From contig DMJA01000138.1 in the NCBI GenBank assembly GCA_003451935.1, positions 1-5,159 on the forward strand: 5,159 nucleotides of DNA, in the 5' to 3' direction. Of the stretch, positions 1 to 4,610 are shown one piece after another. Below the pieces are notes generated by a model. That model was not told the DNA's origin, did not search any database, and saw nothing but the letters and a program-made list of their open reading frames with translations. Each line of letters starts with the position of its first letter. The first letter of the stretch is position 1. The translations under genes and the position numbers were made by a program. Source of the DNA: Verrucomicrobiota bacterium (GTDB lineage: Bacteria; Verrucomicrobiota; Kiritimatiellia; CAIQIC01; Lenti-01).

Positions 1-37
1 TTTGCACTCCGGTGATTTACCGGAGAAAACCCACCAT
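1..37. repeat. 37-bp hairpin repeat, copy A (direct repeat of 940-976)
   Basis: Bases 1-37 are identical to 940-976 in the same orientation. The core is a perfect 7-bp stem, CTCCGGT (7-13) and ACCGGAG (19-25), around the loop GATTT. It is followed by GAAAACCCACCAT. The copy may start before the window: in the second copy GGGTTTT lies immediately to the left and pairs with AAAACCC, and here only TTT is visible. The two copies bracket hicAB. Identity over 37 bp is far beyond chance and suggests an interspersed repeat family; its mobility is unknown. Confidence 0.9.
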
Positions 38-73
38 TTTGTCATTGCGAAGCGCGCATTCGCGAACTTTGCG

Positions 74-99
74 CACCCTCGCGTTATTTACGAGTGGTG
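74..99. repeat. Bulged hairpin related to the hairpin at 876-899
   Basis: CACC (74-77) and CTCG (78-81) pair with GGTG (96-99) and CGAG (91-94), leaving one unpaired T at 95 and a 9-nt loop. The hairpin at 876-899 has the same design, a two-part stem with one bulged base on the right arm. The 15 bases at 70-84 match 873-887 at 14 of 15 positions. I read this as a degraded copy of the same element. No function is evident. Confidence 0.55.
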
Positions 100-118
100 T
101 AGCGCCGCGGCACAACGT

Positions 119-137
119 CCTTGACGCATTTTCAAGG
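119..137. repeat. Short inverted repeat CCTTGA/TCAAGG
   Basis: CCTTGA (119-124) and TCAAGG (132-137) form a 6-bp stem around the 7-nt loop CGCATTT. It lies just past the hicB terminator-like hairpin. No T-run follows it in either direction, so it is more likely part of the repeat patch than a terminator on its own. Confidence 0.45.
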
Positions 138-143
138 AATCCT

Positions 144-181
144 AAATCCAAAAGCTGCTGGAAAATCAGCAGGGATTTTTT
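144..181 (-). terminator. Possible terminator of hicAB, overlapping the hicB stop codon
   Basis: CTGCTG (155-160) and CAGCAG (167-172) form a perfect 6-bp stem with a 6-nt loop. Read on the minus strand, the stem is followed by CTTTT and then GGATTT. An outer pairing AAATCC (144-149) with GGATTT (173-178) can extend the structure across a bulge. The hicB stop codon (166-168) lies in this hairpin. On the plus strand a run of six T (176-181) also follows the stem, so the structure could stop transcription in both directions. The minus-strand T-run is short and interrupted, so this is a weak call. Confidence 0.35.
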
Positions 182-501
182 CTCAATTTGTCGCTGGCGA
201 GCCTGTTGAGGCTGATGCCTGATTCAGCTGCTTCGAGAGTTAATTGCCGGTGCAAGTCTGGCGAGACGCGGACCATGAACTTACCGCTGAAGCGTTTGGT
301 GGCAATAGGCTCAGGCGCAACTTCATTGTTGATGCGCATATCCTCAACCACCTCAGCGATCAATTCCCGAATCCCTTGCAGCGCCTGGTCGTGGGTATCT
401 GCCAGCCAGCTGAGGCTTGGAAACTCGGAACACAGGCCGACGTATTCATTATCCTCCGCTGACCAGGTCACGCGATAGGTGTAATAATCATTATCTAGCA
501 T
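166..501 (-). CDS. hicB: HicB family antitoxin with C-terminal ribbon-helix-helix domain
   Basis: 111-residue antitoxin of a type II HicAB module. In this family the N-terminal domain binds and blocks the HicA RNase toxin, and the C-terminal DNA-binding domain represses the operon. Residues 6-55 match the HicB fold (YTYRVTWSAEDNEYVGLCSEFPSLSWLADTHDQAL, cut here only by the family's usual loops): a degraded RNase H-like antitoxin domain with an EFPSL turn and a long helix. Residues 71-106 (FSGKFMVRVSPDLHRQL, then SGISLNRLASDKL) are an Arc/MetJ-type ribbon-helix-helix. I chose the ATG at 499-501 because GGAGG stands 6 nt upstream; a longer frame would need a TTG at 523-525. The start lies 11 nt inside hicA, which suggests coupled translation. 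No key part is missing, so it looks intact. Confidence 0.92.
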   Translation of the reverse strand: MLDNDYYTYRVTWSAEDNEYVGLCSEFPSLSWLADTHDQALQGIRELIAEVVEDMRINNEVAPEPIATKRFSGKFMVRVSPDLHRQLTLEAAESGISLNRLASDKLRKNPC

Positions 502-748
502 TTTCTTCCTCCAATAATCGGTCAATGGCTTTGAGCACTTGTTTAACCTGGTAAGATTTGGCCATTCCTTTATCGTTTTGGATGTTCACCCGCGGGTCGC
601 CTGCCCAGGGTGTTTTGTATACGCGGTGACTGGATCCCTCGTTGCGCGGCGCGCCGAAGTAAAAATCACAAACCTTGCAAAGATCGGCATATCGGATCCC
701 GCGCGGGTTTCTTCGCATGGCAGCAACAAGGGCTTCTTCTTTGGTCAC
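491..748 (-). CDS. hicA: HicA family mRNA interferase toxin
   Basis: 85-residue toxin, first gene of the hicAB pair. HicA proteins have a small double-stranded-RNA-binding-like fold and cleave mRNA, which slows growth when HicB is lost. The family signature GSSHRVYKTPW is at residues 38-48, with the expected catalytic histidine at position 41. It is followed by the strand DPRVNIQ (51-57) and the C-terminal helix SYQVKQVLKAIDRLLEEE. The start is a GTG (746-748) with no Shine-Dalgarno sequence, and the predicted promoter leaves almost no leader. The N-terminus MTKEEALVAAMRRNPRG agrees with the usual start of this subfamily as I remember it, so I prefer GTG. The alternative ATG at 716-718 would drop ten residues and also lacks a ribosome site. 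Full length and intact; base composition is more AT-rich than the lol/lysS genes. Confidence 0.92.
   Translation of the reverse strand: MTKEEALVAAMRRNPRGIRYADLCKVCDFYFGAPRNEGSSHRVYKTPWAGDPRVNIQNDKGMAKSYQVKQVLKAIDRLLEEENAR
508..512 (-). promoter_or_regulatory. Strong ribosome binding site of hicB, inside hicA
   Basis: Read on the minus strand, GGAGG is followed by AAGAAA and then the ATG of hicB at 501, a spacing of 6 nt. It lies inside the hicA reading frame. It fixes the hicB start and contrasts with hicA, which has no such site. Together these would favour antitoxin over toxin synthesis from one message; that last step is inference. Confidence 0.85.
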
Positions 749-751
749 GCG

Positions 752-784
752 ATTATAGTATCATTATTGATACCAGATTGTCAA
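752..784 (-). promoter_or_regulatory. Sigma70-like promoter of hicAB
   Basis: On the minus strand a perfect TTGACA (779-784) is the -35 box. A perfect TATAAT (752-757) lies downstream, but the gap is 21 bp, longer than the usual 16-18. A second candidate -10, GATACT (757-762, 4 of 6 consensus), gives a 16-bp gap. Transcription would then start near 750 or near 745, against a GTG start codon at 746-748. The message is therefore predicted to be leaderless or nearly so. The palindrome at 758-773 fills the spacer. Confidence 0.65.
758..773. promoter_or_regulatory. Perfect palindrome in the hicAB promoter, probable HicB operator
   Basis: GTATCA (758-763) and TGATAC (768-773) are exact inverted repeats around TTAT. 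The site directly abuts the TATAAT box and lies between the -35 and -10 elements. HicB carries a ribbon-helix-helix domain, and such proteins bind short symmetric sites over their own promoters. Binding here would block RNA polymerase. The symmetry and position are seen; the identity of the binder is inferred. Confidence 0.65.
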
Positions 785-789
785 GAGTG

Positions 790-813
790 AGGGTGGGTTG
801 AAAACCCATCATC
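790..813. repeat. Hairpin B: short version of repeat 921-977
   Basis: TGGGTT (794-799) and AACCCA (803-808) form a perfect 6-bp stem with loop GAA. The left part AGGGTGGGTT matches 921-930 at 9 of 10 bases, and the right part GAAAACCCATCATC (800-813) matches 964-977 at 13 of 14. It therefore looks like the longer hairpin with its inner 33 bases missing. It ends only 6 bp from the hicAB -35 box. Confidence 0.6.
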
Positions 814-821
814 AATCCGTA

Positions 822-909
822 GGGGCACGACGCCGCGATCTGCCTGCACTGGAACGTTCTTTGTTCCATGTGTGCGTACCCTCGCGTAGCGAGAGGTACG
901 TCGTGCCCC
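822..909. repeat. Nested inverted-repeat element able to fold as a three-way junction
   Basis: The outer arms GGGGCACGACG (822-832) and CGTCGTGCCCC (899-909) are perfect 11-bp complements. Inside are two further hairpins: TGGAAC/GTTCCA (850-855 with 863-868), and GTACC-CTCGC (876-885) with GCGAG-A-GGTAC (889-899), the latter carrying one bulged A and a 3-nt loop. The element begins with CGTAGGGG, also found at the palindrome near 1048. This is a repeat or a structured RNA/DNA element; I do not recognise a named family. There is no transposase and no clear target duplication. Confidence 0.65.
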
Positions 910-920
910 AAATAAGGCGC

Positions 921-977
921 AGGGTGGTTTGTCGCGGGTTTTGCACTCCGGTGATTTACCGGAGAAAACCCACCATC
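921..977. repeat. Long hairpin C containing the second copy of the 37-bp repeat
   Basis: The inner stem CTCCGGT (946-952) and ACCGGAG (958-964) has loop GATTT. An outer stem GGGTTTT (936-942) pairs with AAAACCC (965-971), separated from the inner stem by GCA on the left side only. Bases 940-976 equal bases 1-37 exactly. The whole unit is better preserved here than in copy A, which is cut by the window edge, or in copy B, which lacks the inner stem. Confidence 0.85.
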
Positions 978-1050
978 GGTCAATTGGATGGGGGAGATTG
1001 GCGAATTTAAACGGGTTGGTCACTAGCCACCCTCAACGAGGCATAGGCGT

Positions 1051-1074
1051 AGGGGAGGTTCATGAACCTCCCCT
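1051..1074. repeat. Perfect 24-bp palindrome between lolD and hicA
   Basis: AGGGGAGGTTCA (1051-1062) is followed at once by its exact reverse complement TGAACCTCCCCT (1063-1074), with no spacer. It is preceded by CGT, giving the CGTAGGGG start shared with the element at 818. It lies about 100 nt past the lolD stop and could act as a 3' stabiliser or end of the lol transcript. No T-run follows on the minus strand, so it is not a standard intrinsic terminator. Confidence 0.8.
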
Positions 1075-1091
1075 GCTTCACACCCGCGTGC

Positions 1092-1140
1092 GAGGGGTTC
1101 GCAATGGCAATAAATTGCCGGGTTCAAAACCCGAACCCTC
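1092..1140. repeat. Second nested inverted-repeat element downstream of lolD
   Basis: GAGGGGTTCG (1092-1101) pairs with CGAACCCTC (1132-1140) with one bulged G. The interior folds into two hairpins: GGCAAT/ATTGCC (1106-1111 with 1114-1119), and CGGGTT/AACCCG (1119-1124 with 1128-1133); the latter shares edge bases with the outer stem. The plan, one outer stem with two inner hairpins, is like that of 822-909 although the sequence differs. The second hairpin looks like a tRNA T-arm, but the rest of a tRNA is absent. Confidence 0.5.
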
Positions 1141-1156
1141 CCCACTACTGATGAAT

Positions 1157-1178
1157 AATCACGATTTACGAATCACGA
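1157..1178. repeat. Short tandem repeat crossing the lolD stop codon
   Basis: AATCACGA occurs at 1157-1164 and again at 1171-1178, a period of 14 bases. The second copy contains the lolD stop (1173-1175) and the last sense codon of lolD. The end of the protein therefore coincides with the edge of the repeat patch. Confidence 0.45.
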
Positions 1179-1865
1179 ACCTCCAAGGTTCAGCTCCCCG
1201 CTCTTCATGTAGTACACCACGTCCATCTGCGGTAGCACGGCCAGGTCGTGGGTGGAGATGACCACGCAGTAGCCGTCGTCGTGCGCCAGGCTGACCAGGA
1301 TGTCGATGATGTTGCGCCCGTTCTCGTCATCCAGGTTGCCGGTGGGCTCGTCTGCCAGCAGCAGGCGGGTGTCCATCGACATGGCGCGCGCGATGCCCAC
1401 GCGCTGCTGCTCGCCGCCCGAAAGCTCGTTCGGCCGGTGCACCGCGCGCTCCGACAATCCCACCCGCGCCAGCAGTTCCGCCGCGCGCGCGCGCAGGGCT
1501 TTGCCGCGGAGGAAGGCGCCATGCGCGCTGAGGCCCGGCAGGAGAACGTTTTCGAGCACCGTCAGTTCCGGCAGCAGGTGGTAGGCCTGGAACACGAAAC
1601 CGATCTTCTGCGCGCGGATGGCCGACCGCTCGCGGTCGCCCGCCGCATAGAAATCGCGGCCGCGATAAAGCACCCGGCCCGAGGTCGGGCGGTCCAGCCC
1701 GCCCAGCACGTGCAGCAGCGTACTCTTGCCCGCGCCGCTCATCCCCGTGATTGCCAGGGATTCGCCTTCGGCGACGGCCAGCGAGACCCCGCGCAGCACC
1801 TCCAGCGTGCGCACGCCCATTTCAAAGGAGCGCCGGACTTCGACGGCTTCGATCAGGCTACTCAT
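1173..1865 (-). CDS. lolD: LolD, ATP-binding subunit of the lipoprotein-releasing ABC transporter
   Basis: 230-residue ATPase that powers release of outer-membrane lipoproteins from the inner membrane, working on the cytoplasmic side with the LolC/E-type permease. All motifs of an active ABC ATPase are visible: Walker A GMSGAGKST (41-49), Q-loop glutamine 93 in VFQAYHLLPELT, signature LSGGEQQR (148-155), Walker B LLLADEP (168-174) with Glu173, the D-loop NLDD (177-180) and switch His206 in STHD. The FQ.YHLLPELT and EPTGNLD wording is typical of the LolD/MacB/FtsE subfamily; the neighbouring permease decides for LolD. The ATG lies 8 nt inside the end of lolC, with only a G-rich stretch upstream, so translation is probably coupled. 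Last gene of its cluster, normal length. The final codons ELNLGGS run into repeat sequence. Confidence 0.95.
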   Translation of the reverse strand: MSSLIEAVEVRRSFEMGVRTLEVLRGVSLAVAEGESLAITGMSGAGKSTLLHVLGGLDRPTSGRVLYRGRDFYAAGDRERSAIRAQKIGFVFQAYHLLPELTVLENVLLPGLSAHGAFLRGKALRARAAELLARVGLSERAVHRPNELSGGEQQRVGIARAMSMDTRLLLADEPTGNLDDENGRNIIDILVSLAHDDGYCVVISTHDLAVLPQMDVVYYMKSGELNLGGS

Positions 1866-3087
1866 AGCGCAGCGCCCCCACCGGATCGAGCCGCGCCGCC
1901 TGCCACGCCGGAACCACCGCCGCCAGCGTGCAGATCACCAGCACCGACACCGCCACCAGCGCGACGTCGCCGGGCACGGTGTGCGAGGGCAGTTCCGCCA
2001 GATGGTAGAGCTCTTCCGGCAGCAGCTGCATCCCGAAGCGGTCGTTCAGGAGGTGCAACAGGTGGTTCCGGTATTTCAACACCACCAGGCCCGCCGCGAT
2101 GCCCAGCGTGGTGCCCAGCACGCCTTCGATCCAGCCCTGCCAGAAGAACACCCGCATGATGCCGCCCGAGGAGAAGCCCAGCGAGCGCAACAGGCCGATC
2201 TCCCTCGTTTTCTGCACGGTCACCGTGATCAGCGTGTTGGTGATGCCGAAGGCCGCCACGATGGTGATGAAAATCAGCAGGAAGAACATCATGTTTTTCT
2301 CGACGCGGAGCGCGGCGAAGAGCTGCTGGTTCTGGTCCATCCAGGTGCTCACGCGCATCCCGGGCCCCAACCGGACCCGCAGTTCGGCCGCCACCTCGTC
2401 CGCCGCGTAGGGATCGGCCGTCATCACCTGGATGGCCTCCAGGCCCGACCCGCCGCAGAAATCGCGCGCCTCCCACAACGAAGCGAGCACATAGCCCATG
2501 TCGAATTCCCACATCCCCATCTCGAAGATGCCCGCGACCTTCATCTCCGACGGCAGGCGGATTTCGTCCTCGCCGAGGAACGTCGCCGGCGAATAGGCCG
2601 TCAGGGTGTCGCCCACCCCGACGCCCAGGCGGGCCGCCAAATCGCTGCCGATCACCACCGCGCCGTCGGCCACCGAGAACTCGCCGTCCACGAGGCTCTG
2701 GGGCAGGCGGCTGACGCGCGCCTCGCGGGCCGGATCGATGCCGCGGATGACGGGGGTCTCCACCTGCCCGTTGGGTTTCTGGATGAAAATCAGGCTCTGC
2801 AGGAACGGTGCGGCGGCGGTCACGCCCGGCACCGCCTCGATGGCCTCGCACAGGCCCTCCTCTTCGTCCCCCAGCCCGCCGGGCACGGACACCGTGATGT
2901 GCGCGTTGAAGTCCAGGATCTTGGTGCGCCACATCTCGTCGAACCCGGTCATCACCGAGAGCACGATGATCAGCACGGCCACGCCCAGCAGCACGCCCAT
3001 CACGGACAGCACGGTCACCACCGAGAGGAAGGTGCGCTTCGGCTTGAGGTACTTCAGCGCGAGGAACAATGAAAACGGCAGCGTCAT
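1858..3087 (-). CDS. lolC: LolC/LolE family lipoprotein-releasing permease
   Basis: 409-residue inner-membrane permease that binds lipoproteins in the outer leaflet and passes them towards the periplasmic carrier. The layout is the family's: a short N-terminal cytoplasmic stretch (ALKYLKPKRTF), first membrane helix about 20-46 with VLIIVLSVMTGFD after it, a large periplasmic domain about 50-260, then an FtsX-type domain with helices near 266-289, 319-338 and 374-394. The cytoplasmic loop KTREIGLLRSLGFSSGGIMRVF (290-314, interrupted by no gap) is the coupling region for the ATPase. The C-terminus PAWQAARLDPVGALRYE is classic. The ATG at 3085-3087 shares ATGA with the lysS stop; the open frame upstream to 3411 lies inside lysS and is Arg-rich shadow. 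Only one permease gene is seen, so it may work as a homodimer (LolF-like) or pair with a gene elsewhere. Confidence 0.94.
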   Translation of the reverse strand: MTLPFSLFLALKYLKPKRTFLSVVTVLSVMGVLLGVAVLIIVLSVMTGFDEMWRTKILDFNAHITVSVPGGLGDEEEGLCEAIEAVPGVTAAAPFLQSLIFIQKPNGQVETPVIRGIDPAREARVSRLPQSLVDGEFSVADGAVVIGSDLAARLGVGVGDTLTAYSPATFLGEDEIRLPSEMKVAGIFEMGMWEFDMGYVLASLWEARDFCGGSGLEAIQVMTADPYAADEVAAELRVRLGPGMRVSTWMDQNQQLFAALRVEKNMMFFLLIFITIVAAFGITNTLITVTVQKTREIGLLRSLGFSSGGIMRVFFWQGWIEGVLGTTLGIAAGLVVLKYRNHLLHLLNDRFGMQLLPEELYHLAELPSHTVPGDVALVAVSVLVICTLAAVVPAWQAARLDPVGALRYE

Positions 3088-4565
3088 TCGGCGGGGGCCC
3101 CGGGCGCGTCGGCCGGCTTCGGTTCGCGATGCTTCATCTGCGGGAACAGCATCACGTCGCGGATGCTCTCCTCGCCCGTCAGCACCATGACGAGGCGGTC
3201 GATGCCGATGCCCATGCCGCCGGCCGGCGGCATGCCGTGCTCGAGGGCGCGCAGGAAGTCCTCGTCGATCTTGGAGGCGTCGCCGGCGGCCTGCTCTTCG
3301 AGCCGCGCGCGCTGGTCGAGGGGGTCGTTCAGCTCGGTATAGCCCGGACACAGTTCGCGGCCGCGCACCACCAGCTCGAACACGTCCACCAGCGAGGGAT
3401 CGTCCTCGCACCGCTTCGCCAGCGGCACCAGTTCGGCCGGCAGGCGCGTCACGAAGGTCGGCTGCATCAGGGTCTTCTCGACCAGCTTGTCATAGACCTC
3501 GTGGGTGATCTGCGCGTGGGTCATCTCATTCGGGATATCCAGCTCCTGCGCCCGCGCCCATTCGCGCGCCGATTCGACGGACTTCCCGAACCAATCCGCC
3601 CCGGCCTTTTCGCAGACCAGATCGTGGTAGGTCGCGATGCGCCACGGGGGCGTCAGGTCGATGGCCTCCTGGCCTTCCTTCCCCACCTTCATCGTGCCGC
3701 AGACTTCCTGCGCCGCGCCGCTGACGAGTTCCTCGACCAGCCGCATCATCGTGCGCACGTCGCCATAGGCCTCGTAGATCTCCAGCGCGGTGAACTCCGG
3801 ATTGTGGGAGCGGTCGAGCCCCTCGTTGCGGAAATTCTTGCCCAGTTCGAACACCTTGTCGTAGCCGCCCACCAACAGGCGCTTCAGGTACAGCTCCGGC
3901 GCGATCCGCATGTACATCGGCTGCCCCAGCGCCGCATAGAACGACTGGAAGGGATTGGCGATCGCGCCGCCCGCCATGGCCTGCAGCACGGGCGTCTCCA
4001 CCTCGAAATAGCCGCGCGCCTCGAGGAAGCGGCGGATGAACGACAGGGTGCGGCTGCGCGCGTTGAACACCTGGCGCACGTCCGGGTTCGCAATCAGGTC
4101 CAGATAGCGCTGCCGGTAGCGCACCTCCGTGTCCTGCAGGCCGTGCCACTTCTCCGGCAGCGGATGCAACGCCTTGGACAGCAGCTCGAACCGCACCACC
4201 TTGACGGACGGCTCGCCCGTCCGCGTCGTGAACAATTCGCCTTCCACGCCGATGAAATCGCCCAGGTCCAGCGCGCGAAAGGCCGCGAAGGACTCGTCGC
4301 CCAGCGCGTTCTTCTGCACATAGATCTGGAACTTGCCCGTCCCGTCCTGCACGTGGGCGAAGAGGCTCTTGCCCATCTCCCGCACCGCCACCACGCGCCC
4401 CGCGATGCTCACGGCCCTGCCCTCGGCAAAATCCGCCCGCACCTCCGCCAGCGAGCCCGTGCGCGCAAAGGCCCTCCCGTACGGACGGTGGCCCGCGGCC
4501 TTCAGCGTCTCCAGATGGGCCAGCCGCTGCTTGCGGAACTCGATTTCATGCGCGCTCAATTCCAT
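3084..4565 (-). CDS. lysS: Lysyl-tRNA synthetase, class II
   Basis: 493-residue cytoplasmic enzyme that joins lysine to tRNA-Lys using ATP. The N-terminal OB-fold anticodon-binding domain spans about 53-133 (AGRVVAVREMGKSLFAHVQD). The class II catalytic core follows: motif 1 around 171-192 (FLEARGYFEVETP), motif 2 at 243-264 (KNFRNEG then HNPEFTALE) and motif 3 at 449-463 (GGMGIGIDRLVMVLT). The RIAPELYLKRL segment (220-230) and GYTELNDP (408-415) are LysRS-specific and part of the lysine/ATP pocket. Length is normal for bacterial LysRS. The ATG has AAAGGA (4573-4578) 7 nt upstream. The C-terminal tail EPKPADAPGAPAE is Ala/Pro-rich and its end overlaps the lolC start by 4 nt, so the two are likely co-transcribed and coupled. 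Nothing is missing. Confidence 0.97.
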   Translation of the reverse strand: MELSAHEIEFRKQRLAHLETLKAAGHRPYGRAFARTGSLAEVRADFAEGRAVSIAGRVVAVREMGKSLFAHVQDGTGKFQIYVQKNALGDESFAAFRALDLGDFIGVEGELFTTRTGEPSVKVVRFELLSKALHPLPEKWHGLQDTEVRYRQRYLDLIANPDVRQVFNARSRTLSFIRRFLEARGYFEVETPVLQAMAGGAIANPFQSFYAALGQPMYMRIAPELYLKRLLVGGYDKVFELGKNFRNEGLDRSHNPEFTALEIYEAYGDVRTMMRLVEELVSGAAQEVCGTMKVGKEGQEAIDLTPPWRIATYHDLVCEKAGADWFGKSVESAREWARAQELDIPNEMTHAQITHEVYDKLVEKTLMQPTFVTRLPAELVPLAKRCEDDPSLVDVFELVVRGRELCPGYTELNDPLDQRARLEEQAAGDASKIDEDFLRALEHGMPPAGGMGIGIDRLVMVLTGEESIRDVMLFPQMKHREPKPADAPGAPAE

Positions 4566-4572
4566 GGTTGTA

Positions 4573-4578
4573 TCCTTT
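4573..4578 (-). promoter_or_regulatory. Ribosome binding site of lysS
   Basis: On the minus strand AAAGGA stands 7 nt before the ATG at 4565. It supports that start for lysS rather than an internal one. Confidence 0.7.
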
Positions 4579-4587
4579 AACGGGCTC

Positions 4588-4604
4588 TTCCGCGGGGGGC
4601 GGAA
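4588..4604. other. Small hairpin in the gap between the dehydrogenase gene and lysS
   Basis: TTCCGC (4588-4593) and GCGGAA (4599-4604) make a 6-bp stem around a five-base loop that is all C on the coding (minus) strand. It fills the middle of the 45-nt gap and lies 9 nt upstream of the lysS ribosome site. There is no T-run after it, so it is not a good terminator. It could affect lysS translation or be chance in GC-rich sequence. Confidence 0.35.
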
Positions 4605-4610
4605 ATGGGT

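Larger units (their letters stand above)
1..165. other. Gene-free flank downstream of hicB, rich in short inverted repeats
   Basis: I see no convincing gene in this stretch. The plus-strand open frame starting near base 12 has low-complexity Ser/Arg-rich content, no recognisable domain, and runs into hicB on the opposite strand. The stretch holds the first copy of the 37-bp repeat (1-37), a weak GCGAA/TTCGC hairpin (47-63), a bulged hairpin (74-99), a CCTTGA/TCAAGG hairpin (119-137) and the terminator-like hairpin of hicB (from about 144). This resembles the stretch on the far side of hicA, so hicAB sits inside one repeat-rich intergenic island. Confidence 0.7.
749..1172. other. 424-nt gene-free interval packed with palindromic repeats
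   Basis: Between the hicA start and the lolD stop I find no supportable gene. The open frames crossing it on both strands have no domain-like content and change composition with the repeats. The interval holds the hicAB promoter and operator (752-784), hairpin B (790-813), a nested three-hairpin element (822-909), the long hairpin C containing the second 37-bp repeat (921-977), a 24-bp perfect palindrome (1051-1074), a second nested element (1092-1140) and a short tandem repeat reaching into the lolD end (1157-1178). Bases 978-1047 contain nothing I can name. Confidence 0.75.

Noticed and set aside
1..976. Integron cassette with attC sites around hicAB
   Set aside because: TA pairs are common integron cargo and hairpins flank this one, but no paired GTTRRRY/RYYYAAC core sites occur at the hairpin ends. 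The one GTTTAAC, at 541, is inside hicA.
1092..1144. tRNA gene
   Set aside because: A T-arm-like hairpin and a following CCCA are present, but there is no D-arm, no anticodon arm and no room for them in about 53 nt.
1..1172. CRISPR array or insertion sequence
   Set aside because: The repeats are not evenly spaced with unique spacers, only two full copies exist, and there is no cas or transposase gene in the window.
929..1261. 110-codon plus-strand frame across the repeat interval into the lolD end
   Set aside because: Its content follows the hairpin repeats and then antisense lolD. It has no ribosome site and no recognisable domain.
1726..3072. 448-codon plus-strand frame antisense to lolC, and another at 1248-2159
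   Set aside because: Both lie opposite well-supported lolC and lolD. Their products are low-complexity His/Arg/Ala/Pro-rich with no fold signature.
3088..3411. Upstream extension of the lolC frame (108 extra codons)
   Set aside because: It lies wholly inside lysS, is Arg/Gly-rich, and the permease family starts at the MTLPFSLFLALKYLK methionine, which forms the ATGA overlap.
3069..4580. 503-codon open frame on the plus strand, antisense to lysS
   Set aside because: The minus-strand frame encodes a complete LysRS with all class II motifs. The antisense frame is His/Arg/Gln-rich with no domain, as expected from a GC-rich gene read backwards.
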